A DNA stretch of 64,000 nucleotides from Heligmosomoides polygyrus polygyrus (GCA_947396885.1 OX377204.1:18731706-18795705); one strand, 5' to 3'. Positions 24,301-29,865 are shown, counted from the first letter of the stretch. Notes: generated from the sequence alone by a model not told the origin. A program made the numbers and translations.

Positions 24301-27300
24301 TGCCCGCCAGCGGCTCGGGGCGCAGTGGAAGTGGGATTGCTTCATGCGAGGAAGGTCGGGGTTTAGTTGTTGTCCACTGCCGCATTTGTTGAGATTTGGG
24401 GGATTCTGAGGTCTATACCATTTCAGACGTTTTCTGCGCATTTACTACACGCTGTGGAGAGTACCTGTAGCTGCACGCTGTGGAGAGTACCTTTCTTGCG
24501 ACTTGTTTATTACTGACCGGATTTTTCAGATTTGTCTTCGTCAACTTCAAGTTGATGTGCTTCGAAGTCCTTTAGTATGCTGGTCGTCCGTTCGGCCAAC
24601 TTGATTTCTTCCCTCGAAGATTCTTTGTCTAAAGGTGGCCCACACTTCAGCGGGAGCAGGTGGATCACCACTCAAGCATCTTCAGACATTGTTGGTGTTG
24701 GGTTTTAGAAAATCTCCAGCAGACCTCCGCTTTCCAGGTGACAGGCAAAGATGAGGGAAAGGGCGTATCGATGTCGTTTAGGTTAATTTGTAGAATACAC
24801 AGACCTCGTGTCTTATTATAACCAACTCCGACGTCACAACCTGGCCTCTTTTAAAAATCCGAGCAGGATGGCGGTTTTTCCCGAGCTCATTGGTACATGT
24901 ATAGAAATAGACTGTGAAGAGCCTGTAGCCTTCATACGTTGCCCGTATTGTGCCCAATGGTGCTTCAGGCACTTTGTACCTCTGTAACACTGATGTTGAA
25001 CATTTCGACACCATCATCACCACCTATATATATAAAAGAGTTTGTCCGTGGGGTGATCTAACCGAAGTGAGATACGCCGCATCATTTACAGCAGGGACAA
25101 AGTTTGCTATTGAACGTGAGATGTTGCTGCAGCAGGGGAACGCAGCCCTTTACTGCTTAACACAACACCACCTACGCGCGTTTCTGAGCGTCCAATTCAG
25201 AAGCCGACTTCGTGCCATTAGCATGAGAAGACCACTAAAGGGCTAAGGGTAGAAGGGAGACTTTGAGGGTGGAGAACCCACGGCGATCAGGAGGGAGCGA
25301 CCAGGAGGAGCATCGTGATGGTCGATGGGGGGGGGGGGGGAAGAAGGAAGCAGGCCAGGAGCTGGACCAAGAAGAGTCTAGGCAATATGTAGGGATCATT
25401 AGGGATTTACCAATCAGGGGAGGGGGACAGTAAGGAGGATCAGCAAGGGAATCCATTACCATTATGAGAAACCGGATTTAGAGGATGTGACACCGATGTC
25501 ACACAATGGGCGTTCGCTCGCCGTCGTCGTGTCGTGACCGTGGAAGGCCTACTTAATTGGGGTAGAATAGTAGGAAAGATTCCGATGGGGGGGAAGGAGG
25601 AATATACCTTGAAGAAGGTATCTGGAGACGGGAGCAGAACGGGGAACCAACAAAAAGGGAGCCGTAAGAGAATTCATACGGAGAACAAGGAATCTGCCAT
25701 ATGCATTGCCTCTTCATGCTCGACATAGCGCGCTTCTGGGCTTCTTGATCTAGAAAATAGTCCCCCTACGTCGCGCAGCAACATTTCCTGATTCTGAATA
25801 CGTGTCAACGACCGTGCCGTGAGCATGGGAGGACCACTAAAGGGGTGGTGGAGAAGGGCGGTAAGGGGGACCTCTATGGTGGACCAGAGAGCGACCAGGA
25901 AGAAAAAGGAAGAACCTGAAGGAGGGGCCAGGACCGAAAACCAGCAAGAAAAGACCAGTAGGTGTCAATAACGGAAACAAAGAAGTGGGCCAGTAGTTGG
26001 GACCAGGAAGGTGAGGGACTGAATGGGGGGAGGGAAGACCTGTAAAGCAGCAATTAGATCCAGTAAGAATAAACGAGTGAGGGAGAACCTGGTTTCGGAA
26101 GACATGTCAACGATATCTGGAAACGCTAGCTGTTGAGCATGAGAACGGTTGCGGAGGAGCAACATGGGGGACAGAAGTACTGCGCACCGCAAACCAATGA
26201 CGTTAATGGCCGGTCCGGAGAGAATCTCTATGATGAATGCACGGAAGTGGTGAACGCCTTGATGCCGATAAAGCACGTACCAGGTTCTAGATGCTAGCGA
26301 ATTTTATTTTTTACAAAAACTACTTTCCATAGGTCAGTGATGCTACAAAGTCGCGCGAAGCGCGCAAGTGCGAAACACGCCGTTAGGCGTGTCGGAGCAC
26401 TTGTGTTGAATATCACAGCATTCAGCTGGAAAATGCGTAGAAAACGTCTTAAAATGGTATAGACGTCAGAATCCCTAAATCCTAACCAGTCAGTTGAAAT
26501 GCAACAGCGCAGCAGCGCATAAGAACCAAACCCCAACCTTCCTAGCATGAAGCAAACTCACTTCCACTGCGCTCTGAGCCGCTTGCCGTCAGTGGCATCG
26601 CGGTCGAACAAGACCCTCAAACTGTGATGCGCCGTATTCTGGTGTGACTTCAAGAACCACCTACTCCTTGGGTTTTACGACTTGGCAAAAAATAAACACA
26701 TTTTTATACTAATTAAGGGTGGGGTTGAGATTCTCCCTATATAACTCGCTCCCCGTTCAGATATACGCTCCCTTGTAAGTGAGGGAGTTCTTACGGAGAA
26801 GGAACGGGAGAATGAAGAACTGAAAAACGAGGAGGGTGGGTGCCATTCAGGGATGGGCGGAAATTTTGAAAATTTACCCAGAAAACAGAAAACAGAAAAT
26901 CGCCTTCGTCAGAAAACAGAAATCAGAAAACAGAAAAGCCAAAAACGCCAGAAAATCAGAAAACAGAAAACAGAAAATTTTGAAATTATCAAACGACCTA
27001 ATTATTTTACCTAAAGATCCATATTTCCAGTAGCAAATGCTTTTGTATGACCAGAAATGTAGTCGTAGACCAGAGTTTTAATTTGCAAGCGTTTATAAAA
27101 AATTTTTATTAAACTCCAGTGCACTGCAATCAGCATGTTGTAAATCTTGACTGATAGATCCTAGGAATCTCGACACTTGAACTATACTACATTACTCATC
27201 AGCTCCGTTTTACCGCTAACGCCTCAATTAGAGAACGGTCCCACTGGTAAGAAACTGGCCTTTTAGAGTACCGAACACGATGAAGGCTCAGTAATCACTG

Positions 27301-29865
27301 TTTATATGTTTCAATACAATTGCTTGAGTTTGTAGACACACTCTCGCAACATACTCTAAAGCTGTGCAGAGGTTCTTTGAGTAATACTGGCTGCGCCAGA
27401 ATCTATTTTCCTAATTCGTCTTGTTCATCGAGAATACCTTTCCTTGTAAGTGTCCTAGTTTCCGTGCAGCTGAAAGTTTTCAGGCCAACTTAGCAATGCT
27501 CTTAAGAGCACCTAGTTGCTACTTAGCCAACTAAAAATGTTGTGTATTGGCTTGATATTTCACAGAACAACACGAAATTGCGACTGAAGGGCTGTCAGCA
27601 TAGCAGATCTTGGATGAGGGTGCTTCCTTGAAAGCGAAGACACCATATAATAGAGACCGAGCATTACCCTCTCCATCACATTATTATTATTATTATTTCT
27701 CCTCAGATCTACATATCATATAACATCTCAGTGGAAGGCCAGCAGAACACCTTTCTGTACAGGAGTACACGACGTTAGCAACTTTCGCCTGATCTGCCTG
27801 CTGCCTGTAGTCTACAAGCTGTTCACTCGAGTGATCCTGAATAGGATTAGCAGAACGCTGGACGAAGGACAGCCATGCGAGCAAGCAGGATTTCGGAGAG
27901 GATTCAGCATGATCGACCACATACACATCATTACGAAGCTCATCGAAGTGTCGCGAGAGTACAAGCTGCCGCTGTGCCTTACGTTCATCAACCTGAAGAA
28001 GGCATTCGACTCTGTTGAAACTGAAGCGGTCATGGAAGCCCTGCTCTCCCAGGGCGTTCCTACTCAGTACATCAGAGTCCTTCGAGAGCTGTACAGTGGA
28101 TTCACGACCAAGATCTCACCATTCTACAACGACGTCGTCATCAACGTGAAGAGAGGGGTTCGGCAGTGGAATTCCATATCTTCGAAGCTCTTCAGCTCGA
28201 AAACGCCATGCGCGAACTAGAATGGGAATTCATGGAGTGAAGGTCGACGGCCGGCAACTGACCATCTTCGGTTTGCTGATGACATAGTGCTCATAACACC
28301 GAGCGCTAGCCAGACGGAGCAGATGCTTGTTGGCTTCGAAGTCAACATGGCCAACGGCCTAGCGCCAGAGATGAGCAGGAGGAAACGAGAGCGGCTTGCG
28401 GAGTTTTTAAGAGCGTCGAAAGAGACGTAGAGAAGACGAAGAACGTCCGGTTCGTACGCACCTTTTCGACCTCACTATTCTTCCTGCCCTAGCATACGCA
28501 TCAGAGAACTGGACCATATGAAAGCAGGATGAACACGCGATCAGGGTCGCGCAGCGTGGAATCGAGAGGACGATGCTCGGTGACACGACTCACACAAGTG
28601 AGAGAAGGCCTCCGGAGTTTCGAGCTTCGTCGACGTTCGAAGATCAGAGACGCTGTCGCATGGGCCATGTCGTCGAAAATTAGGTGGGCCACGTAATGCG
28701 CTTCGCAGACACCGAGTGGACGTCACCGACGGGATTCCGTGGGATGTCAAGAGAACAGCAGGAACTGCCCACCAACGCTTGGTCGGGCTTCTTCGTCAAA
28801 GCCCTGAACAATGACGCCCTTCGCGTCCCTCGAGCGAAAAGGATCCATTGGAGCACCCTGGCACGCGGCACGGACGTTTGGAGACGCTGATGGTGCCCGC
28901 TTGAACATCAATGGGACGGCAGATGATATACGTGAAATGAGAAATTTCCTGCACCCTATCGCCAGCGAAATCAAAGGTAACTAAAAAACTTTTCTGTCTC
29001 TTACTAATTTATGACACCAAAAGCTGAGCAATCTTCAGAGTTAGAAAAGCAGCTTCGACAAAGGCTCTGCAGAAAGCGATATTGGGGATGACCGGCCAAC
29101 AATGTTCAATTTTTAAACCGGGGGTGGAGAATAACCCTACCCACAGTAACTCTAACACATGTGGTTAGTTAATACTTATTTTAGTACTTCTCAAAATACT
29201 AGTTTTATAGTTTTAATACAAGATTTTTAGTGATCGTAGATGGTCCAAACTACTGTTAATATGGAAAAGAATACAAAGCCAAATTATGAAAGTCGAAAAA
29301 TGTCCTATGAAGAAACTCCTTGCCAGCAGCACTTACACAATCAATCAAGCAAACATGTGGGATAGTCCACGAGTATATGGCGCAATTGCTACATGAGCAT
29401 TCAAAAACGCTACATGCTTGCCATTTAAGATACTCTAGAAACACTATTTTGGAATGAAGCTCACTATTCTATGATACTTTTGAATTTTTTCATAGGATTT
29501 CTGTGAAAAAATTTTGTTCGCGACTCTATTTTCTGTTTTCTGGCCAATTTTTGGCCATTTTCCCAAAAAACAGAAAACAGAAAAAATTTGCCCAAAATGG
29601 CCAGAAAATCAGAAAACAGAAAACAGAAAACAGAAATTCCGCCCATCCCTGGTGCCATTCCAAACTCATGTAATTCCGTCCAATCCCGGCAACCCAGGGT
29701 GAACTCCCACATAGTATCGAGCGTCGTTGTCTTTCTGAAAGCCTGTTGTGCACAGCAGGCCTATCAGAGATCTATTTCAGGCTGTCGACGACGGACTACT
29801 CGCTCCAGATGAAGGACGAGATTCCGTTGGCGTGCGGCACCATCGGTCTGACGGCGTTCACTTGA
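291..29865 (+). CDS. Secreted Tg1-WAP-TIL(x6)-SOD-like mosaic protein, 21 exons, 5' end outside window
   Basis: Exons: 291-396, 2306-2459, 2526-2670, 2807-2953, 5847-6003, 7835-7915, 11341-11495, 11561-11655, 11711-11817, 12184-12274, 18331-18402, 18531-18627, 19610-19771, 20148-20263, 20385-20507, 20941-21061, 22316-22389, 22462-22552, 22835-22975, 23053-23137, 29781-29865. Every junction has GT/AG borders and matching phase. The sum is 2405 nt, that is 801 codons including a TGA stop after an incomplete first codon. Approximate residues: thyroglobulin type-1 1-70, WAP-like 90-135, TIL1-5 140-490, linker 490-523, WAP-like 525-575, TIL6 577-640, SOD-like 668-800. Tg1, WAP and TIL domains are families of extracellular protease inhibitors, so a secreted or cuticle/matrix inhibitor role is inferred. 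No initiator or signal peptide is visible, so the gene starts upstream. I recall C. elegans C08G9.2 as a possible multi-inhibitor relative, but could not check this. The coding part is about 8 percent of the span; the rest is transposon-rich intron. Confidence 0.88.
640..1908. mobile_element. Palindromic TA-flanked MITE
   Basis: Roughly 500-bp arms (640-1140 and 1413-1908) are inverted copies of each other around a 270-bp unique spacer. The ends read CAGGTTGTCTC and, inverted, CAGGGTGTCTC, and TA sits outside both (638-639, 1909-1910). TA duplication and CAGGGTGTC termini fit a Tc1/mariner-type non-autonomous element. It lies in the intron between the two Tg1 exons. Confidence 0.75.
2306..2459 (+). 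CDS. Exon: thyroglobulin type-1 domain, second half
   Basis: The exon joins in phase (CG|G) to give RRQC, then [17 protein letters not shown] and a terminal DC. This is the QC...CWCV...G...C order that defines thyroglobulin type-1 repeats, completing six cysteines with the previous exon. A charged, probably helical tail ([20 protein letters not shown]) follows. Tg1 repeats often inhibit papain-like cysteine proteases; that function is inferred here. Confidence 0.88.
2526..2670 (+). CDS. Exon: WAP-like four-disulfide-core domain 1
   Basis: The translation starts [11 protein letters not shown] and includes [17 protein letters not shown] and a last cysteine before QAP. The DSDCP and adjacent CC are hallmarks of the WAP core. 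It has eight cysteines, but their spacing departs from elafin/SLPI domains (one lies before the first core cysteine and there is a C-x-C), so I call it WAP-like. The donor G|GTACTA after 2670 is phase 1. The 66-nt intron upstream is a multiple of three without stops. Confidence 0.8.
2807..2953 (+). CDS. Exon: TIL domain 1, first part
   Basis: The acceptor CTTCTTCCAG (not the later ATGCAG) is the one that keeps frame. The exon encodes [18 protein letters not shown], a CPPPTC loop and CVPGCHCQP, the first eight cysteines of a TIL domain. The loop between cysteines 5 and 6, where TIL inhibitors carry the reactive bond, reads PPPT. The donor G|GTGAGT is phase 1. Confidence 0.9.
3296..3420 (-). 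mobile_element. Short RTE-like 3' end insertion
   Basis: A 125-bp insert with a (GAA)n tail on the minus strand, flanked by GTTTTGAAT at 3287-3295 and 3421-3429. It looks like a severely 5'-truncated RTE-type retroposition. It differs in sequence from the other RTE 3' ends here. Confidence 0.55.
3507..4112. mobile_element. MITE family B copy
   Basis: The terminal inverted repeats contain CACGACTCCAGAGG and its complement. Internally there are several copies of a unit that includes ATTCGTGATCAGCACC and a GGTAGGCTACGGT-like motif in both orientations. Relatives: 19107-19165, 31019-31235, 32055-33020. Confidence 0.6.
4335..5739 (+). mobile_element. RTE family 1 copy 1 with tRNA-like head, internally deleted
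   Basis: The copy is flanked by the exact 17-bp duplication ACATAGGTACCATTAAC (4318-4334, 5740-5756). It starts with a tRNA-like segment (boxes TTAGCCTAGTGG and GGTTCGACTC), continues with the RTE 5' region to LGTLNVGT (about 4660), then jumps to LEKAYDRL in the reverse transcriptase. About 1.7 kb between these points is missing relative to the 36046-39142 copy. It ends with (GAA)n. The exact duplication shows that the deleted form itself was inserted, or was deleted after insertion. Confidence 0.85.
5003..5716 (+). pseudogene. RTE family 1 reverse transcriptase C-terminal part
   Basis: Open for 237 codons, from [20 protein letters not shown] through [10 protein letters not shown] and [15 protein letters not shown] to TADPATARD and a stop. 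These are thumb/C-terminal motifs of RTE/BovB-like LINE proteins. The upstream catalytic half is deleted and the YADD region is frameshifted (YADT), so it cannot act alone. Confidence 0.85.
5847..6003 (+). CDS. Exon: TIL1 end plus TIL2 start
   Basis: The acceptor TTTTTAG joins G|GA to give [14 protein letters not shown] and then ACVPRAAC, a textbook TIL ending. After a short linker it starts the next domain: [20 protein letters not shown]. The donor AG|GTATGAG (phase 2) fits the next exon. The exon lies only 90 bp past the duplication flanking the RTE copy that ends at 5739, so that insertion narrowly missed coding sequence. Confidence 0.9.
6259..6690 (-). mobile_element. RTE family 1 copy 3, 5'-truncated
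   Basis: It carries the 3' 430 bp of the RTE on the minus strand with a (GAA)n tail, flanked by the perfect 11-bp duplication TCTGGTAGACT (6248-6258 and 6691-6701). It lies in the intron between the TIL1/TIL2 exon and the TIL2 core exon. Confidence 0.88.
7353..7642 (-). mobile_element. tRNA-derived SINE, 290 bp, perfect TSD
   Basis: Flanked by the exact 13-bp duplication AGACCACTACATA (7340-7352, 7643-7655). On the minus strand it opens with a tRNA-like A box (GCGCAGTCGG) and a B-box-like GGTTCGGATT, and ends in a (TTTATCC)n-type tail. Length and layout equal the copy at 54079-54368. Confidence 0.88.
7835..7915 (+). CDS. Exon: TIL domain 2, second half
   Basis: The acceptor is CGCTTTGCAG. 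The exon encodes [20 protein letters not shown], the C-x3-C-x3-C-x-C core of a TIL domain. The loop between cysteines 5 and 6 is HES. The donor CG|GTTCGT (phase 2) is weak but joins in frame to the next exon, which supplies the last two cysteines. Confidence 0.85.
8796..9296 (+). pseudogene. RTE family 2 RT fragment (copy B)
   Basis: The open frame runs from about [12 protein letters not shown] to a TAA at 9294. It includes [13 protein letters not shown] and [12 protein letters not shown], the palm/thumb region of the RT also seen at 44284-45879. The active site reads FATD, so it is inactive. Confidence 0.8.
9422..10182. mobile_element. Foldback/MITE nested in RTE copy B
   Basis: The terminal inverted repeats share GGTCCAGCTGCACCGCGTGTG and then GTGTGAATGCACACAA. 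CTCTGGAG (9414-9421) and TTCTGGAG (10183-10190) flank it, an 8-bp duplication with one mismatch that interrupts the RTE at a point intact in other copies. Its centre (about 9535-9930) is a degenerate tandem array of roughly 100-bp units. The superfamily is uncertain; 8 bp suggests hAT-like. Confidence 0.8.
9535..9930. repeat. Degenerate tandem repeat inside the foldback element
   Basis: About four units of around 100 bp, each containing GAGACTGCTTTCGTCGCTCAGG-like, GGCTGGGTTCTG and GGGAAGGGACT blocks. They create overlapping spurious open frames on both strands. Confidence 0.7.
11030..11240. repeat. Palindromic MITE-like repeat
   Basis: The inverted arms contain CATTTCGCGAAGACGC and GCGTCTTCGCGACATG, followed inward by GTGCGGGAAC and its complement. 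No clear duplication was found. It lies just upstream of the TIL2/TIL3 exon. Confidence 0.5.
11341..11495 (+). CDS. Exon: TIL2 end, linker, TIL3 start
   Basis: Using the acceptor CTGCTAG before 11341, the junction CG|T gives SRDCLSEC, the terminal C-x3-C of TIL2. A linker with Thr/Pro ([14 protein letters not shown]) follows, then [17 protein letters not shown], the start of TIL3. A later acceptor at 11371 also exists but would drop the two cysteines needed by TIL2. Confidence 0.86.
11561..11655 (+). CDS. Exon: TIL domain 3, core
   Basis: The exon joins in phase 1 to give CPVGCNN, then [19 protein letters not shown]. Reactive loop between cysteines 5 and 6: SLA, with Leu at the expected P1 position, as in chymotrypsin/elastase-type TIL inhibitors. 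The P1 reading rests on analogy with Apis and Ascaris TIL inhibitors. Confidence 0.9.
11711..11817 (+). CDS. Exon: TIL3 end plus TIL4 start
   Basis: The acceptor CCTTCAAG opens [12 protein letters not shown], the C-terminal cysteines of TIL3. After a short linker comes [16 protein letters not shown], the start of TIL4. The donor GG|GTAGGT is phase 2 and meets the next exon as GG|A. Confidence 0.9.
12184..12274 (+). CDS. Exon: TIL domain 4, core
   Basis: The acceptor is CTTTTTTCAG. The exon encodes [17 protein letters not shown], then [13 protein letters not shown]. The reactive loop is EAGL, one residue longer than in TIL3. It ends phase 0 with CAG|GTTAGA. Confidence 0.9.
12395..12595. mobile_element. 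MITE family A copy
   Basis: A roughly 200-bp element with terminal inverted repeats around GTCGCGAATGTGG and CCAGCATTG, and internal ACCAATCAG-type motifs. The same ends occur at 19918-20095, 20632-20842, 23210-23270, 31480-31692 and 63082-63282. Confidence 0.6.
12625..12805 (-). repeat. Degenerate tRNA-SINE fragment
   Basis: On the minus strand, traces of the SINE body are visible (tRNA-like GCACAGTCGGAGGAGGC start, then a GGCCAACTAAGCC block). Divergent. Confidence 0.45.
13231..13302 (-). tRNA. tRNA-Thr (anticodon AGU)
   Basis: On the minus strand all four stems pair perfectly: acceptor GCCTCAT/ATGAGGC, D stem GCTC/GAGC, anticodon stem TCTGT/ACAGA and T stem GCTGG/CCAGC. The loop is CTAGTAA, giving anticodon AGT (AGU, Thr), and the discriminator is A. 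A box and B box (GGTTCGATTCC) are canonical, and a TTTT Pol III terminator follows 4 nt downstream. It lies antisense within a 6-kb intron of the mosaic gene. It looks functional, unlike the other tRNA-like sequences here. Confidence 0.93.
14170..15330 (-). mobile_element. CR1/jockey-like LINE 3' fragment
   Basis: On the minus strand the sequence reads [12 protein letters not shown], a stop where W is expected, then [18 protein letters not shown] and the 14798-15202 frame. A roughly 600-bp 3' region follows to an AT-rich tail near 14170. The RPILEY and KIENVQKR motifs are typical of the C-terminus of CR1-type reverse transcriptases. Confidence 0.75.
14798..15202 (-). pseudogene. CR1-like RT C-terminal domain
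   Basis: 134 codons with [26 protein letters not shown] and [10 protein letters not shown], matching the R-G...L...R...WN-LP pattern at the end of CR1/jockey pol proteins. The in-frame stop at the expected W just upstream and the absence of the catalytic part mark it as a dead remnant. Confidence 0.75.
16785..16880 (+). repeat. Degenerate tRNA-SINE 5' part
   Basis: Resembles the SINE head (GTCACATGCACCCCAGTCGAGG, then CCTGCCCTGGCTAACCGAACC). Truncated. Confidence 0.4.
16931..17980. mobile_element. 1-kb foldback repeat
   Basis: The two halves are inverted relatives around about 17450. The outer ends include AAGTCCTCGTCGTTTTTTT and its divergent complement, then TGATTTGCTCTATCAGA and CAGATGGCCACTTTT in both arms. 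A related sequence lies at 62560-63060. No protein signal was seen; small frames in it are chance. Confidence 0.65.
18331..18402 (+). CDS. Exon: TIL4 end plus TIL5 start
   Basis: The acceptor is CTTCTTTCAG, 6.1 kb after the previous exon. It encodes [15 protein letters not shown], closing TIL4 with the same DP...CVLP pattern as TIL3. KCSDPLK then opens TIL5 and closely resembles the TIL3 opening, which suggests tandem duplication of exon pairs. Confidence 0.88.
18531..18627 (+). CDS. Exon: TIL domain 5, core
   Basis: The acceptor is CGTTTCTAG. The exon encodes [13 protein letters not shown], then [14 protein letters not shown]. The loop between cysteines 5 and 6 is only TP, shorter than the usual three residues, so this copy may have altered or no inhibitory specificity. 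The donor G|GTATCG is phase 1. Confidence 0.88.
18817..19050 (+). repeat. Divergent tRNA-SINE copy
   Basis: It starts GGCGCGTTAGCTCAGTTGG (an A box better than in other copies) and keeps the body blocks CAGACTTGTCTG, TCATTCAAATCGCC and GTGGCGCATCCC. Confidence 0.6.
19107..19165. repeat. MITE family B terminal fragment
   Basis: Contains CGACCTCTGGAGTCGTGG, the terminal repeat of the 3507-4112 element, without a partner end. Confidence 0.5.
19610..19771 (+). CDS. Exon: TIL5 end plus Ser/Thr-rich linker
   Basis: The acceptor is AATTTTTCAG. The exon gives [20 protein letters not shown], finishing TIL5 (with an N-x-T sequon), then a low-complexity linker rich in Thr, Ser, Pro and Glu that could carry O-glycans. 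It ends phase 1 at GA|GTAGGT. Confidence 0.87.
19918..20095. repeat. Degenerate MITE family A copy
   Basis: The inverted ends are CTAATGTGGCCTAC and TAGGCCACATTCACGAC. It lies in the intron before the second WAP-like exon. Confidence 0.5.
20148..20263 (+). CDS. Exon: WAP-like domain 2, first part
   Basis: The acceptor TTTGACAG joins A|TG. The exon encodes [16 protein letters not shown] and [12 protein letters not shown], matching the CP...C..D.DCP order of WAP domains. The donor is phase 0 and the CC pair is supplied by the next exon. Confidence 0.82.
20385..20507 (+). CDS. Exon: WAP-like domain 2 end plus TIL6 start
   Basis: The acceptor CTTTTAG before 20385 gives [17 protein letters not shown]; the nearer GTCCAG acceptor is out of frame. 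It then runs straight into [19 protein letters not shown], the first half of TIL6, with no linker. The exon ends phase 0 at GGG|GTACGA. Confidence 0.85.
20632..20842. mobile_element. MITE family A copy
   Basis: The ends are TTGGTACATGTCGCG...GCAGCATTGGGA and CAATGCTGCCCGCATTCGCGA in inverted orientation; internal AACCAATCAGAGC repeats are present. In the intron splitting TIL6. Confidence 0.65.
20941..21061 (+). CDS. Exon: TIL domain 6, second half
   Basis: The acceptor is GTTCTCTCAG. The exon encodes [20 protein letters not shown], then CVPREQC, completing ten cysteines. The reactive loop is SST. An N-x-T sequon follows. An RTE fragment in antisense starts within about 10 bp of the donor. 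Confidence 0.92.
21072..21447 (-). mobile_element. RTE family 2 copy C, 3' fragment
   Basis: On the minus strand it encodes [14 protein letters not shown] and [17 protein letters not shown] C-terminal motifs, as in the 44-47 kb element, ending in a GGTGAT-rich tail about 10 bp from the exon donor at 21061. Several frameshifts. Confidence 0.78.
22130..22250 (+). repeat. tRNA-SINE 3' half
   Basis: Contains AAGTCATTGTGTGGCCAAAT, then CAAATCGCCTCCACTACATC and GTAACGCCGTCCTTTAT, the 3' half of the SINE. It ends shortly before the SOD linker exon. Confidence 0.65.
22316..22389 (+). CDS. Exon: linker before the SOD-like domain
   Basis: I chose the acceptor CCTTTCAG before 22316. An alternative AAAG acceptor before 22271 is also in phase and would add 15 residues. 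The translation ([17 protein letters not shown] at its end) has no cysteine and no recognised domain. The donor is CAG|GTGAGT, phase 0. Confidence 0.7.
22462..22552 (+). CDS. Exon: SOD-like domain, first beta strands
   Basis: The acceptor is CTGATTCAG. The exon encodes [19 protein letters not shown], then [12 protein letters not shown]. The A-x-L-...-V-x-G-x-F-x-F-x-Q...G pattern matches the first strands of Cu/Zn SOD (compare VKGxxxFxQ...G). The donor G|GTAAGT is phase 1. Confidence 0.85.
22835..22975 (+). CDS. Exon: SOD-like domain, degenerate metal-site region
   Basis: The exon encodes [19 protein letters not shown], then [12 protein letters not shown] and GTPSLGDVV. This lines up with SOD GLxxGxHGFHxHxFGDxxxGCxxAGPHF. 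His46 is Leu, His63 is Pro, and the zinc-loop histidines are gone with the loop shortened; His48, the disulfide Cys57 and a candidate Asp83 remain. Substitutions were read by manual alignment (human SOD1 numbering). Confidence 0.88.
23053..23137 (+). CDS. Exon: SOD-like domain, middle strands
   Basis: The acceptor CTCTTCAG joins G|TT. The exon encodes [16 protein letters not shown] and [13 protein letters not shown], matching SOD ...IIGRTLVVHEK. The copper ligand His120 is replaced by Tyr. The donor AG|GTGATC is phase 2. Confidence 0.85.
23210..23270. repeat. MITE family A half copy
   Basis: CAATGCTGCTCACATTCGCGA terminal block only. Confidence 0.4.
23555..23745 (+). repeat. Degenerate tRNA-SINE copy
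   Basis: Weak match along the SINE (GAAGGCGTCGACTGTC start, TACTCATTCAAATCG, ACGTGGCGTATC). Old copy. Confidence 0.4.
24135..26757. mobile_element. 2.6-kb element with about 320-bp inverted arms
   Basis: 24135-24455 and 26435-26757 are inverted relatives. Shared blocks include GTATAAAAATGTGTTT, GCGCAGTGGAAGTG, ACGTTTTCT and GTCTATACCATTT. The 2-kb interior contains a poly-G run (25327-25340) and two diverged direct repeats near 25195 and 25805 (GCATGAGAAGACCACTAAAGG-like). No transposase is recognisable. Long arms fit a MULE-like or foldback element; the duplication could not be defined. Confidence 0.6.
27725..28945 (+). mobile_element. RTE family 2 copy D, nested in the hAT element
   Basis: It begins within the reverse transcriptase and runs to a GGCAGATGATATAC-type tail. 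Includes [18 protein letters not shown] and [13 protein letters not shown]. About 150 bp around the palm/thumb is deleted and frameshifts follow. Confidence 0.8.
27831..28220 (+). pseudogene. RTE family 2 RT fragment (copy D)
   Basis: A 129-codon frame with [27 protein letters not shown] and [17 protein letters not shown]. FIDxxKAFD has become FINLKKAFD, so the first catalytic Asp is lost. A frameshift follows at about 28205. Confidence 0.8.
29781..29865 (+). CDS. Terminal exon: SOD-like domain end and stop
   Basis: The acceptor TCTATTTCAG, 6.6 kb downstream, joins AG|G. It encodes [15 protein letters not shown], then [12 protein letters not shown] and [11 protein letters not shown] is the conserved C-terminal SOD strand with the second disulfide cysteine (Cys146). 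The active-site Arg143 position is Pro, and the electrostatic loop is several residues shorter. Confidence 0.87.

Larger units (their letters stand above)
26848..29651. mobile_element. hAT-type non-autonomous element containing an RTE copy
   Basis: The ends are CAGGGATGGGCGGAAATTTT and, inverted, CAGGGATGGGCGGAATTTCT. The perfect 8-bp duplication GTGCCATT flanks it (26840-26847, 29652-29659). Next to both ends is an array of AGAAAAC units (26870-26985 and 29520-29635). CAGGG-type ends plus an 8-bp duplication are diagnostic of hAT. No transposase was seen. Confidence 0.85.

Noticed and set aside
23961..24441. Minus-strand frames as a gene
   Set aside because: They lie within the inverted arm of the 24135-26757 element and are not conserved in the other arm.
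26870..26985. CRISPR-like or satellite array of AGAAAAC units
   Set aside because: There are no spacers, and the units are contiguous short repeats belonging to the ends of a hAT element.
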